A stretch of 64,000 nt of DNA from assembly GCA_963921335.3 (NCBI GenBank), contig CAWUFC020000001.1, positions 1,116,001 through 1,180,000 on the forward strand, in the 5' to 3' direction. The stretch comes from CAWUFC02 sp963921335 (lineage in GTDB: Bacteria > Pseudomonadota > Gammaproteobacteria > Pseudomonadales > Halieaceae). The notes beneath the pieces are model-generated. The model made no database searches. It saw only the letters and a list, made by a program, of their open reading frames with translations, and was not told where the DNA came from. Positions 30,349-39,728 of the stretch are shown here, piece by piece (the first letter of the stretch is position 1; every line of letters begins with the position of its first letter). The position numbers and the translations under genes are program-made.

Positions 30349-31623
30349 TTAGCGGCCTTGGCTTTGTTGGCGATGGCGCTCTTGGATGCGGTCTTGTAAC
30401 TGGTGCTTTAGATCCGGGTTTCTCGTCAAGTATTCGGACATCCCCTTGCGCTCTTGTGCAAGCAAACCGCTGATATTGGCCTTATCCAACGGGCGCCCGT
30501 AGTCATCGGCTAAGCTGGACCAGCCGTTTATGCGCGACCACATCAGTTCTCCTGCGACGGGGGTGGGATGGTCAATATCGTGAAACCATTGCAATGGCTC
30601 AGGTCCCGCGATGGTTTCACTGGTGATACTGTTTATGTCGCTGAAGTCCCATAGTGGGAATGCAGTTTTTCCGTGCAGCTTTGCCATTTGCTCATTGATC
30701 TGAACCAGCTGCTGCTTCCATTCTTCCCGCTTATCCCAGAGGTCGCATTCATGCAGTGCCGCGAGATACCAAACATGAACAGCGGGAATGGCGAGTGTGA
30801 CCTTTATATCCCTCTGATAGAGGTCGTCCAGCAGAGAGGCGAGCTGTTCGAGGGTTGAGGGATGATTGCCCGCATCCGCAAAGCTAAAGGGTGCGCTGCG
30901 GTCGCAGAAACGTCTAACACTGAACGCCAGACCTTGCTCAAAATGTCGCCTGATGTCCCTTTGCTTCGGCGGTAATACACGCCAAAAGCCGGTGTGCTCG
31001 AGATCGATGGCGCCAATCTGTCCGCTTGCGAGTTTGTGCTGTGCCGCAATGGTTTGAATACTTTTGCGAGTAGCGTCCATCGTTGCCAGCTGCAGCAAAG
31101 TATCGGCAGTCCTTTGACCTAACTGATGCCAGTATTCGATAAGGCTGTTATCGGTGAGCAAGCGTGCTTCAAGTGCTGGGTCTTGGCCGGGGACAGTGTG
31201 GGCCTTGGCATGATTAAAGGTGAAAAAGTCCAGGGTCAGTAACAATTGTGCTGGGTTGAATCGGCGCATATGTTGCCAGGCCAGCCGGGTCTGGTAAATC
31301 GAGGCCAGCGGTAGGGCAAAGTTGTAGGCCTGCTGGCCCTCGAAGGAAGGTGCTCGTGGATTGATGCTTCCACCGGCCCTCGATGTACCTAGTATCAATA
31401 GGTCCAGATGCTGGTTTTGTTCGTTCAGTTGCCGGGCAAACCACTGCGCATGCCAGGGTTTGACCAAGTAAATACTGTGAGCCACCGCGGGCTTATACTG
31501 GTTGATGCCCGCCCAGCGCTGTCCCATGAACAACTCGGTTGGATCTACTATACGATTGAAGGCTGATATCGCGAGAAGAGCGATTGCCGTTGGTAGCAGG
31601 GTTAGTTTGAGATAGCGATTCAA
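30349..31623 (-). CDS. SGNH-like membrane-anchored partner of MBOAT
   Basis: This 424-residue protein has a single N-terminal membrane anchor (LTLLPTAIALLAISAF) followed by NRIVDPTELF. The periplasmic domain contains LDLLILGTSRAGGSINPRAP, where TSR is the probable Ser nucleophile block, and a late WFHDIDHPTP block that could supply the Asp-x-x-His pair. It resembles the protein at 62728-63819 in layout. The frame is open to 31722, but a TTG at 31623 overlaps the MBOAT stop (TTGA) and places the membrane anchor right at the N-terminus, as in its relative. Role: acyl transfer to an exported glycan together with the adjacent MBOAT (inference). Confidence 0.7.
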   Translation of the reverse strand: MNRYLKLTLLPTAIALLAISAFNRIVDPTELFMGQRWAGINQYKPAVAHSIYLVKPWHAQWFARQLNEQNQHLDLLILGTSRAGGSINPRAPSFEGQQAYNFALPLASIYQTRLAWQHMRRFNPAQLLLTLDFFTFNHAKAHTVPGQDPALEARLLTDNSLIEYWHQLGQRTADTLLQLATMDATRKSIQTIAAQHKLASGQIGAIDLEHTGFWRVLPPKQRDIRRHFEQGLAFSVRRFCDRSAPFSFADAGNHPSTLEQLASLLDDLYQRDIKVTLAIPAVHVWYLAALHECDLWDKREEWKQQLVQINEQMAKLHGKTAFPLWDFSDINSITSETIAGPEPLQWFHDIDHPTPVAGELMWSRINGWSSLADDYGRPLDKANISGLLAQERKGMSEYLTRNPDLKHQLQDRIQERHRQQSQGR

Positions 31624-33149
31624 AACTGGAAGTAGACGAATTCTGTTGAATGGCCCAGTGCCATGATTGTCATCAGTAGCAGAGTGGCCGTTATCAGGGC
31701 CCAAGCCATACTGCTTTTCCATCGCAATCGGTAAAGCGGGCTGTTGACCAGGGGTGACTCAGCACGATCGGTCATTCCCACCAGAACCTGACTAGCCGGG
31801 CAAAGGATAATCAGCGCGAACGCTGCCGCGATCAGGGTGATTTCGACCGTCAGGTGGCTCCAATGCTCCGCAGCAAAACCGATGATGGGTCCGAATCCAG
31901 TGCGCGTAGCGGGACGGTGCAGCGATTCGGTGACCTGATCCCAGGGGCCAAGCAGTAGGGCTTCGAAAATATGCGCAGCGGTGCTTAATGTTGGTGCCCT
32001 GAATATCACCAGTGCCAGTGCCACCGCCATAAAACACAGCAGCCAGGCGCTGGCTCGGTACCAGGCTTGCTGCTGGGGCTTCCAGCCCAGCAGTTCAAGC
32101 ATGTGTCTCCAGGCATGGTTGATCATTAGATAGAGGCCGTGAAGGCTGCCCCAGATGGCAAAATTCCAGGCGGCGCCGTGCCAAAGGCCGCCAAGAAACA
32201 TGGTGATGAACAGATTGCTATAGCGCGCTACAGGCCCGTATCGATTGCCTCCCAGGGCAAAATACAGATAATCACGCAGAAAGCGGGAAAGGCTCATATG
32301 CCAGCGGCGCCAGAATTCGATGATGCTCGTCGCCTGGTGGGGTGAATTAAAATTGAAGATGAGCCGTATGCCCATCATGGCGGCCAGACCGACAGCGATG
32401 TCCGAGTAACCGGAAAAATCGAAATACAGTTGCAGCGTAAAAGCCACGCTGCCCAGGAGAGCGTCAGGCCCGGTCATGGCGGCTCCCTGGGCGGCTGCAC
32501 CAAACAGTTTGTCAGCGTAGAGGCCCAGTGAGTCTGCCATGATGACTTTTTTGAAGAGCCCTATCGCGAATAGTGTAACCCCTTGCTCTAGCAGGCGGGT
32601 GTCAATGGGGCCACTGCCTAGCCCTGCAAACTGAGGCATCATTTCCCGGTGGTGAACGATCGGGCCTGATAACAGCTGTGGGAAGAAGCAGACAAACAGG
32701 CAATAGTGCAGAAAATTGGTTTCTCTCACCTCACCTCGATGGCTGTCCACCAGGAAGGCTATCTGTTGAAAGGTAAAAAACGAAATCGCCAGTGGCAGTA
32801 TGATTGGCGCCAGATAGTAGTCGCTGCCGCCAATGCTATTGAGGCTGCTCACAAAAAAATTCGCGTACTTGAAATATCCAAGCGCTGCCAGGTTGAGAAT
32901 GACTCCAATCGTAACTATAAGCTTGGAAGGTCTGTTGATCAGTAGTCTGCCAAGGCTGTAATTCAGTACGACAGAGGCGGCCAGCAGTAGAAGGTACTCA
33001 GGTGCCCACCAGCCGTAGTAAAACAATGACGCGATTACCAGCCAGAACAGGGCAGGGGTGTTACTGCTGCTGGAGCGCCGCAGGCCGTGATAAACCAGTA
33101 GTGTCAGCGGCAGGAAGGCAAACAGAAATATGTAGGAGTTGAATAGCAT
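31620..33149 (-). CDS. MBOAT-family O-acyltransferase (AlgI-like)
   Basis: This 509-residue, multi-spanning inner-membrane protein brings acyl groups to the periplasm for glycan O-acylation. AlgI-type landmarks are all present: FNSYIFLFAFLPLTLLVYHGL start, LPLAISFFTFQQIAFLVDSHRG, FPQLLSGPIVHH, FSGYSDIAVGLAAMMGI, EFWRRWHMSLSRFLRDYLY, GGNRYGP and the catalytic His in GLWHGAAWNF. The C-terminus ends STEFVYFQF, like other members. Its intact WRRWH motif shows which residue is lost in the amber-interrupted paralogue at 18188-19588. It is coupled to the downstream SGNH partner through a TTGA overlap. Confidence 0.9.
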   Translation of the reverse strand: MLFNSYIFLFAFLPLTLLVYHGLRRSSSSNTPALFWLVIASLFYYGWWAPEYLLLLAASVVLNYSLGRLLINRPSKLIVTIGVILNLAALGYFKYANFFVSSLNSIGGSDYYLAPIILPLAISFFTFQQIAFLVDSHRGEVRETNFLHYCLFVCFFPQLLSGPIVHHREMMPQFAGLGSGPIDTRLLEQGVTLFAIGLFKKVIMADSLGLYADKLFGAAAQGAAMTGPDALLGSVAFTLQLYFDFSGYSDIAVGLAAMMGIRLIFNFNSPHQATSIIEFWRRWHMSLSRFLRDYLYFALGGNRYGPVARYSNLFITMFLGGLWHGAAWNFAIWGSLHGLYLMINHAWRHMLELLGWKPQQQAWYRASAWLLCFMAVALALVIFRAPTLSTAAHIFEALLLGPWDQVTESLHRPATRTGFGPIIGFAAEHWSHLTVEITLIAAAFALIILCPASQVLVGMTDRAESPLVNSPLYRLRWKSSMAWALITATLLLMTIMALGHSTEFVYFQF

Positions 33150-33152
33150 CAG

Positions 33153-34793
33153 TTACCTTGGTCGTCTCGCCAGTTCTCGTTCCATCAGACTCAGCTGACC
33201 TGGTTTGGTTTCTGGCAGTCGTTTCTCTGCCAGCCAGGGACGGCCCTGGCGCAGGGATACGGGGTCGCCAACTAGCCTTATCATGCTGGCGTCACGGGCC
33301 CAGATCCGGTATGCATTATACCGGTCGGAACGCGGTGGTTCGTCCAATACAGTCTGGCGCGCCTCTGGATGTGCCCAGATCGAGTAGCGAATGCTGGAGG
33401 CAAACTCTCTTGCGCCACCGATGCTTGCAAGGCTCAGCAGGATCACCAGACTGTAGCTTGCAAGCTTGCCACCCCTTTCTATCAGAGCCTGCCAATGCCG
33501 GGACAGCAAGGTGAAACAGATGAAACTGGGTAACAACATCCCGCGCATTGAGTAGTTGTTAAATAGAGGCATAAACAGAAATAGCGTACTGACAAAAAAC
33601 AGGACAGCAGACGCGGCGAGATATTTCTCCAGCGCTGAAAAATGTCGCCACACGAGTAGTAACAGAAAGGGCAGGGCGGCCAGGTCGATTAGCGGCAATG
33701 CAGCCAGATAAACCAGACCTGACAGCACATAACCCTGGCCGTTTGCTTCCATATCTACCAGCAAGGGTAATTTTATCTGTAGCGTATTGCCTGGCAGTCT
33801 GCCCATAAATACCGGCAATGGTGCCAGCGCGAGCAGCAATAGGCTCAATGTGCTCCAGCGCGTGGCGTAGCGACGAATCAGTATTAGCACCCAAGGTAGA
33901 CCCATCACAACAACCGGCAGAAAACCAAAAGGACTGTGAAACAGTCCGGACAGCAAGAGCAGCGGAACAATGACCGGCTTTTGCCAGGCGTACCAGGCTC
34001 GGCATTCGCGCCAGAAAATCCAGGCTAGCACTGGAAGATAGAATCCCAGCCAGTGGTGAATGGCCCAGTTGGCTGTGGTTGGCAGCGCGGCAATCTGAGA
34101 GGGTCGGTCGAAAAGCTGCTGGGCCCACCACTCGCTGTGACTGGCGATTGGCATCAGCGAACCCGTGAGCCAGTCCAGTCCGCCGAACCAGCAGCAGCAG
34201 AGAAGCAATATAAATGGCCCCCATCGACCCTTGCCAATTCTTAAGCTGATTTCGAGCAGGCTCAATGTTGCTAGACCTGCATAGAGCGCAGAAGTGATAA
34301 ACAAACAGTCTTTAAGCGTCATACTGCCTAGCAGTAGCTTCAACACAGCAGTTGGAAAAAACGCGGCGTAGTAAAACGACAGAAGAAGCTTGTCGCTGGC
34401 GGGGTGTTGCAAGGGATAGCTGTCACTGAGTGTCATTGCCACCAGTTCCGCGAGGCGCGCGTAGTCATCAAAAACGGCATCGACACTCTGACTGCTCCAC
34501 CACTCGGTTGGATACACTGCACGCGGCAGTGCCACGGCCAGTGCGAATCCCAGAGCCAGTAGATAAAGTCCCGGTGTTGTTTCGCGAATGTTGCGACGAA
34601 TGTGCAATGGTTTAAAGAGGGCCAGCCCCGCGAATAGGCATAGCAAGTAGAGCAGCGGGGTCAAAGCCACGGGTAGGCTTAAGAGGTTAGCCAGCGAGAA
34701 ACTCAACGTGTTGGCACAGGCGATGCCGGCCAGGCATCTACTGGCAGGCAAAGCCTGCGGCTGATAGCTCATGGGTGATACCATACGCCGCAT
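33153..34793 (-). CDS. Polytopic membrane protein, possibly GT-C-like
   Basis: This protein of up to 546 residues has a dozen or so hydrophobic segments (LLSLPVALTPLLYLLCLFAGL, PLLLLSGLFHSPFGFLPVVVMG, LASYSLVILLSLASIGG). The early loop has TEWWSSQSVDAVFDDYARLAE, with acidic residues where GT-C enzymes place their catalytic Asp. The family is not recognised. It is preceded by a divergent GT-C-like gene and followed 3 bases later by the MBOAT gene, so it may polymerise, transfer or export the same glycan. Three possible ATG starts exist (34793, 34784, 34772). None has a clear ribosome-binding site, and the longest is given. Confidence 0.6.
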   Translation of the reverse strand: MRRMVSPMSYQPQALPASRCLAGIACANTLSFSLANLLSLPVALTPLLYLLCLFAGLALFKPLHIRRNIRETTPGLYLLALGFALAVALPRAVYPTEWWSSQSVDAVFDDYARLAELVAMTLSDSYPLQHPASDKLLLSFYYAAFFPTAVLKLLLGSMTLKDCLFITSALYAGLATLSLLEISLRIGKGRWGPFILLLCCCWFGGLDWLTGSLMPIASHSEWWAQQLFDRPSQIAALPTTANWAIHHWLGFYLPVLAWIFWRECRAWYAWQKPVIVPLLLLSGLFHSPFGFLPVVVMGLPWVLILIRRYATRWSTLSLLLLALAPLPVFMGRLPGNTLQIKLPLLVDMEANGQGYVLSGLVYLAALPLIDLAALPFLLLLVWRHFSALEKYLAASAVLFFVSTLFLFMPLFNNYSMRGMLLPSFICFTLLSRHWQALIERGGKLASYSLVILLSLASIGGAREFASSIRYSIWAHPEARQTVLDEPPRSDRYNAYRIWARDASMIRLVGDPVSLRQGRPWLAEKRLPETKPGQLSLMERELARRPR

Positions 34794-34813
34794 TGAAGGG
34801 ACCGAGAAGCCTC

Positions 34814-36385
34814 ATGCAAAACCCCTCTGCCCGCCAGCGCTATGGCGGTCTTCTGTGTCTTGGACTGCTGCTGCTGGCCTGGCTGCAAACCGCTTGGCTG
34901 AGTGATGACGCCGGGATTACCCTGCGTGCAGTACTCAACTTTCTGAACGGATACGGACCCAACTTCAATGTTGATGAGCGAGTGCAGGTTTACACCCATC
35001 CGCTTTGGTTCCTGTTATTAAGTGCTGCCATTGGCTTGAGTGGTGAAATTTATTTTACCGTACTGGCCATTAGCCTCGCCTGCCTGCTTTTTGCCGTGAG
35101 CCTGCTGTTTGCCTCTCTTGGCTCTACTGGCTCTACACAGCGGATTATCGCTCTGACCCTATTGTTATTGTCCAGTCGCGCTTTTGTGGATTTCTCCAGC
35201 TCGGGTTTAGAAAACCCTATGACCCATCTATTGCTCGCTCTGGTGATTTGGGCACTGTACAGGGGCGAAGGCACTGTCACAAGCAAACTGCTGGTAATGC
35301 TACTTGCAGCAGCCTTACTACTGTTGAATCGTCAGGACACCGTATTATTGGTGGCTCCCTTGATAGCCTGGCGTTTTTTAAGTGACAGCGCTAAGCAGCG
35401 CTGGGTGCCAGTGGCCACTATAGCGGCAATGCCCGTCTTGGCTTGGTTTTCATTCTCGCTGATTTACTACGGACAACTTGTTCCCAATACGGCGTATGCG
35501 AAACTGGCCGCAGGTATCGACAGTGCTGAGTTGTTGTTACAGGGGGCCTACTATGTATCCGACTCATTCTATCGCGATCCTGCCACCCTAAGCATTTTGG
35601 CACTTGCCGCGCTCGTAGGCCTGCGTCTAGGTAGCGGCGACGATCGCGCTCTTCTGGCAGGCGTCCTGCTTTATCTGCTTTACACGGTTTGGATTGGCGG
35701 CGATTTCATGAGTGGGCGCTTTTTTTCTGCCCCCCTGCTCGTGGCCGCCTTTGTTCTGGCACTCCGGCTACCCACACCGTTGCTATTGGCGCTGCCTTTC
35801 ATCGCCGTGCTGCCCAGTTTGGTAATGCCAAAGTCACACCTTTTGGGAGGCCCCGACTATCGAGGGCTGGATATGAATGCACGGGGTATTGCAGATGAGC
35901 GAGGTTTCTATTTTCCCAATACAGGCTTAATTAGCTCCTGGCCACCGCGGATCAGTGTAGGTCTCGCAAATTTGGATTGGGAGTATCGGCAGCTTAAAGG
36001 CGCCAAGCGTTTCTATACCCTGGGCTTGGCCGGTTTGCAGCAGGGGCCTGAGATTCATGTTTACGATCCCCTGGGGCTGGCGGATCCATTGCTGTCCCGT
36101 CTGCCACAGGGTTTTGGTGACGCTTGGCGTCCAGGTCATTACCAGCGTCGCGAGCCGTTGGGATTAATGGAGTCCTTGCAATCTGGCCAAAACCTGCTGC
36201 AGAACTCTGGCTTAGCCGCTTTCTATGACGACCTGCGCCTTGTTACCAGGGGCCCGCTCTGGTCGGCACAACGTTGGGCTGCAATCGTTCGCCTGCATCG
36301 TAACCATCATCAAACTGATCGACTATTTGCTGATCTGTCGCAAGCGGATTTCGTTCCAGAACGGCCTTTCCACAGTCGCGACTGA
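34814..36385 (+). CDS. GT-C membrane glycosyltransferase, AftB (GT89)-like
   Basis: This 523-residue polytopic protein has an early SDDAGITLRAVLNFLNGYGPNF segment, the double-Asp motif typical of lipid-phosphate-sugar-dependent GT-C enzymes. VYTHPLWFLLL, FSSSGLENPMTHLLLAL, YYGQLVPNTAYAKLA and WIGGDFMSGRFF follow. These blocks recall the mycobacterial AftB arabinofuranosyltransferase family and its many bacterial relatives. The C-terminal 150 residues form a soluble domain. It probably transfers a sugar from a polyprenyl carrier in the periplasm. The ATG at 34814 is preferred over an upstream in-frame start at 34775, which would overlap the divergent gene. Confidence 0.68.
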   Translation: MQNPSARQRYGGLLCLGLLLLAWLQTAWLSDDAGITLRAVLNFLNGYGPNFNVDERVQVYTHPLWFLLLSAAIGLSGEIYFTVLAISLACLLFAVSLLFASLGSTGSTQRIIALTLLLLSSRAFVDFSSSGLENPMTHLLLALVIWALYRGEGTVTSKLLVMLLAAALLLLNRQDTVLLVAPLIAWRFLSDSAKQRWVPVATIAAMPVLAWFSFSLIYYGQLVPNTAYAKLAAGIDSAELLLQGAYYVSDSFYRDPATLSILALAALVGLRLGSGDDRALLAGVLLYLLYTVWIGGDFMSGRFFSAPLLVAAFVLALRLPTPLLLALPFIAVLPSLVMPKSHLLGGPDYRGLDMNARGIADERGFYFPNTGLISSWPPRISVGLANLDWEYRQLKGAKRFYTLGLAGLQQGPEIHVYDPLGLADPLLSRLPQGFGDAWRPGHYQRREPLGLMESLQSGQNLLQNSGLAAFYDDLRLVTRGPLWSAQRWAAIVRLHRNHHQTDRLFADLSQADFVPERPFHSRD

Positions 36386-36418
36386 TATACTGCTGCCCTG
36401 ATTGAACGGCCTATCTTT

Positions 36419-37171
36419 ATGAGCGACCAATATTACCTGAACTACGAGCTTCTGGACGTCATTGCCAACGAGCAGGCGGTTAGCTACCGCACAGCTGAGC
36501 CGTTTCCGCATATTGTTATTGATGATTTTCTGTCGTCAGAGGCAGTTGTTTATCTTGAGAGTCTGTTCCCTTCGCTCCCGGATGGTAAAGACCAGGGTGT
36601 CAGCGCGCATCTCAGTCATAAGGATGGCAGCCGAGCCCAGTATGGCAAACACTGGGTGTCGCGGGAGCTGTCTGTGGACCCAGCGTTCAGGCGCTTGTAC
36701 TGGGAGTTGAATGCGGCGCCTTTCGTACGGTTTTTGCAGCGCCTTGCAGGTATCCCGAAACTATTGCCCGACCCTTACCTGCTTGGCGGTGGATTGCACC
36801 AAACCGGTCCCGGCGGTTTTTTGGAGGTCCACGCGGATTTCAGCAGACATCCGGATCTTGATCTAGCCAGGCGGCTGAATGTGCTGGTTTATCTCAATAG
36901 CGAATGGGACGAAAGCTGGGGAGGAGAGCTGGAGCTGTGGGATAAGGAGATGAATGAGCGCTGCTTCAGCCTGTCACCCAAAGGTGGTCGTTGCGTGATA
37001 TTCAACACCACCTGCGATTCTTTTCATGGCCACCCGCAGCCACTGGCCTGCCCGAGCGGTTGTAGTCGAAAATCAGTCGCGCTCTACTACTACACGCTGG
37101 ATGAGGACAACAGCTGGGTGAATCACCCCACTCTTTGGCAGCAAACGGGAGCCGTAGAGCATGAATCTTGA
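36419..37171 (+). CDS. 2-oxoglutarate Fe(II) oxygenase (prolyl-4-hydroxylase-like), copy 1
   Basis: This 250-residue protein is a non-heme iron dioxygenase. The facial triad is visible as H138-x-D140 (EVHADFSRH) and H203 (SFHGHPQPL), with R217 (RKSVALYYYT) as the 2-oxoglutarate anchor. The N-terminal PFPHIVIDDFL is the usual start of this fold. It overlaps its paralogue by 11 bases. Substrates of this subfamily are not established, and glycan- or peptide-bound groups are plausible given the neighbours. Confidence 0.85.
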   Translation: MSDQYYLNYELLDVIANEQAVSYRTAEPFPHIVIDDFLSSEAVVYLESLFPSLPDGKDQGVSAHLSHKDGSRAQYGKHWVSRELSVDPAFRRLYWELNAAPFVRFLQRLAGIPKLLPDPYLLGGGLHQTGPGGFLEVHADFSRHPDLDLARRLNVLVYLNSEWDESWGGELELWDKEMNERCFSLSPKGGRCVIFNTTCDSFHGHPQPLACPSGCSRKSVALYYYTLDEDNSWVNHPTLWQQTGAVEHES

Positions 37172-37937
37172 GCAGTTGTCGCGGCCCGGCTTACTCAACT
37201 TTTCGTCCCTGTTCAGCTACGCCGAAGCGCATGCTGAGAGCTACGCCGCGGCAGACCCATTCCCGCATATCCTGATTGAGGATTTCCTATCTCCTGCTCA
37301 GGTCAGCGCGCTACTGGCAGAGTTTCCTGCCCCTGAGGCAGAGCTGAACTGGCGCCAGTTGGAGAGTGAAGCGGGTGAAGGTGAAAAGGTGCAGTACAAC
37401 AAGCTCGGCATGCCCAAAGGCGAGTTGCTGGGGCCCACCCTGAGGGAGCTACTCTGGGAGATGAACTCTGGCAGCTTTCTGCGGTTTCTTTCACGGTTAA
37501 CGGGCATAGATAATTTGATCGCTGACCCAACCATGCAGGGCGGTGGGTTGCATCAGGTGCTCAGTGGTGGCGTGCTCGGTGTGCATGCAGATTTTACCCG
37601 TCACCGGCGGTACCAGTTGGACCGTCGCCTCAATGTGCTGGTCTACCTCAACCAGGACTGGCCTGATAGTTACGGAGGCGAACTCGAGTTGTGGAGTCAG
37701 GACATGGAGCGGTGTGTGCGCCGTATTCGGCCGCTGGCCGGTCGCTGTGTTGTTTTTTCGACCACAGATCGATCATTCCATGGGCATCCCCATCCATTGA
37801 CTTGCCCACAGGATCAAACTCGCAAGTCGATTGCGCTCTACTATTACAGTAACGGTCGTCCGGAGAGCGAAATTGCGCCAACCCCTGCAACCGCCTGGCA
37901 ACGTTCTCAGATTGAGGGTCTGCCGCAGGCGGAATAG
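37161..37937 (+). CDS. 2-oxoglutarate Fe(II) oxygenase (prolyl-4-hydroxylase-like), copy 2
   Basis: This 258-residue tandem paralogue of the preceding gene has the same motifs: PFPHILIEDFL, H142-x-D144 (GVHADFTRH), H207 (SFHGHPHPL) and R221 (RKSIALYYYS). MQGGGLHQ and GGELELW are shared word for word or nearly so with copy 1. Retention of two complete active sites suggests successive hydroxylations or a heterodimer. It is convergent with the IDGAR glycosyltransferase gene, three bases away. Confidence 0.85.
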   Translation: MNLEQLSRPGLLNFSSLFSYAEAHAESYAAADPFPHILIEDFLSPAQVSALLAEFPAPEAELNWRQLESEAGEGEKVQYNKLGMPKGELLGPTLRELLWEMNSGSFLRFLSRLTGIDNLIADPTMQGGGLHQVLSGGVLGVHADFTRHRRYQLDRRLNVLVYLNQDWPDSYGGELELWSQDMERCVRRIRPLAGRCVVFSTTDRSFHGHPHPLTCPQDQTRKSIALYYYSNGRPESEIAPTPATAWQRSQIEGLPQAE

Positions 37938-37940
37938 CGC

Positions 37941-38903
37941 TTATTCAGGATCGTCTGGCCACTCAGGCAGGTCGAGCCGCTCCAGCCGTTGCTGGCGTCG
38001 CTGGGCCATTTCCTCCGAAAAGCTCAGAAAACCAGTTGCCTGCTCACAGATAGGGCCGTACAAGGCCGGTTTGCGCCGCAGGCTATGAAAGCCACCGGGC
38101 CAAAAGCTGTGCAACTGCACTCGGTGGCTCTCGATTTCTGCCTGTCGCTCGGCATAGGACGAAGTGGTCACACCGCCATGGTATTGGTGGAAAGAGCCCT
38201 CACCAGGCAGAATGAAAAGTTTGGTGTCAGGAAGCAGCCCCAGACTTCGATACATATGTAAATTGACGCTGCCGCCACCACCCAGGGTAAAGCGTTCATC
38301 GGCATAGCCAATGTCTTCGAAATGCTTTGCAGAGCTAAAGAGACAGTTACACTCCATCAGTGGTTGCAGGTAACCACGGCGATTGGCCCCACTGAAGGTA
38401 GAGATACTAAAGAGATCATAGCCATTCGAAGGCCAGTTGATAGAGGCAAGTGCCGCTTTCTCTCGCTGCCGGAGCAGCGCCGGTTCGCCGGCCTTATGCT
38501 GTTCGTCCTGGCCGAGATGATAGCCAGGTACAGCGACCAGCGCCTTGGGATGCTGCCTGTACAAGTCTCGCGCCTGGCGCAGCACGCCAGGGCTTAGCAT
38601 ACGGGCTCCGTCGATCATTAAGCCTACTAGTTCACCGCGCGCCTGCCCAAAGGCAAAATTGATCGCGGGTACTGGTGTACGACCAGTGTTTTCGCGGCGA
38701 AAAAAGCGAAAATGATCTCCAAGGGCAAGAATGGCCTGCTCATCGACATTGTTCGAGGAACGGTTTTCCACAATCAGTACTTCGTATTCATCAGCGCTAA
38801 TGCCCTGCTGGTAGTCCGTTGCCAGGGATCGAGCGGTATTCAACAACTGTTCAGGCATGTCGTAGCCGATCACGATGACCGATATCAGCGGCCTGTCAGG
38901 CAT
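37941..38903 (-). CDS. GT2-like glycosyltransferase of IDGAR subfamily, copy 2
   Basis: This 320-residue protein has the GT-A core ISVIVIGYDMPEQLLNTARSL, YEVLIVENRSS, AINFAFGQARG and LMIDGARM (IDGAR at 97-101) where DxD is expected. MECNCLFSS, GGGGSVNLHMYRS and GEGSFHQYHGGVTTSS follow. It is paralogous to 21254-22264. A longer frame starts at 38945, but the ATG at 38903 overlaps the sulfotransferase stop by 8 bases and begins directly at the GT core. It is coupled to that sulfotransferase, pairing sugar transfer with sulfation. Confidence 0.8.
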   Translation of the reverse strand: MPDRPLISVIVIGYDMPEQLLNTARSLATDYQQGISADEYEVLIVENRSSNNVDEQAILALGDHFRFFRRENTGRTPVPAINFAFGQARGELVGLMIDGARMLSPGVLRQARDLYRQHPKALVAVPGYHLGQDEQHKAGEPALLRQREKAALASINWPSNGYDLFSISTFSGANRRGYLQPLMECNCLFSSAKHFEDIGYADERFTLGGGGSVNLHMYRSLGLLPDTKLFILPGEGSFHQYHGGVTTSSYAERQAEIESHRVQLHSFWPGGFHSLRRKPALYGPICEQATGFLSFSEEMAQRRQQRLERLDLPEWPDDPE

Positions 38904-39609
38904 TCTCGACGAGTCCCCGCAGTTTTTTGTAGAGTCGGCGAACACGCCAGGGCAGCCCCGCTGTCTCCTGCGCGGAGAAATTCTGCAGATCAGCGGTGTA
39001 AAAACGCTGGCCTGGTTCGAGTGGCTTAAGTTTCAGTTGCTTGTGGATGAGGTTCAGCTGCTCGTGAAAGCGCTCCTCATCCCAGTCGAAGCAAAGCAGT
39101 GGAAAAGGTCTGCACCGGTACTCGCGGTATAGAATTTGATTGTAGTGGTACCACAGACTCATACCCTGGCGGGTACTGATGCCATGCCCAGCCCGGCGTC
39201 GCAGTGATTGTACGACTGCCAGAGGGTGGCGAAAAATGCCGATCAGTTGCAGTTGAGGGATAAGCTCTTGCCAAATTGACAGCGCGAGCGTGCTGCGTGG
39301 ATCCTTGAATCCCCAAAGTGGACTCTGGGCAAAACCATCGATAATCTGCTGTGCTGCCCTGCGGTGCGATTCATCGAAGTGGATGCGCTTTGGAGGCTTG
39401 TCCCAGCTGGCTTTGTTGTCAGCCAACAGTTGCTCGTGAAAGTCTACGAAATCCTGATTCTCGCGATTCCCTTTTTCATTGAACCGATTCCAGGTGCTGT
39501 GCTTGCCTAAGTCCAGTCCGCCCTGTTGCAGGGACCCTGTCAGGCAGCTGGTGCCGCTGCGATGCATACCTATGACGCAAATCACACGCTGCTGTGCTGC
39601 TTCAGTCAT
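38896..39609 (-). CDS. Sulfotransferase family protein
   Basis: This 237-residue protein has the PAPS loop CVIGMHRSGTSCLTGSL near residue 10, then WGFKDPRSTL and LIGIFRHPLAVVQSLRRR, the 3'-phosphate-binding segment. The closest relative in the window is the N-terminal module of the 23085-26498 fusion. The short length fits bacterial carbohydrate sulfotransferases. The ATG at 39609 (MTEAAQQRV) is preferred to an upstream in-frame extension that has no family resemblance. It overlaps the following GT gene. Confidence 0.85.
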   Translation of the reverse strand: MTEAAQQRVICVIGMHRSGTSCLTGSLQQGGLDLGKHSTWNRFNEKGNRENQDFVDFHEQLLADNKASWDKPPKRIHFDESHRRAAQQIIDGFAQSPLWGFKDPRSTLALSIWQELIPQLQLIGIFRHPLAVVQSLRRRAGHGISTRQGMSLWYHYNQILYREYRCRPFPLLCFDWDEERFHEQLNLIHKQLKLKPLEPGQRFYTADLQNFSAQETAGLPWRVRRLYKKLRGLVENA

Positions 39610-39728
39610 AGTCGGGCTTGGTTCGCATAGTAGGGCGCAGATGGTAATATCCTGTGCTTGCTCAATGCAAGCGAAGTGCCCTTGAGGAAACAATAATAAC
39701 AGCGGGGTACAAAAGGGAGGTTGGCACG

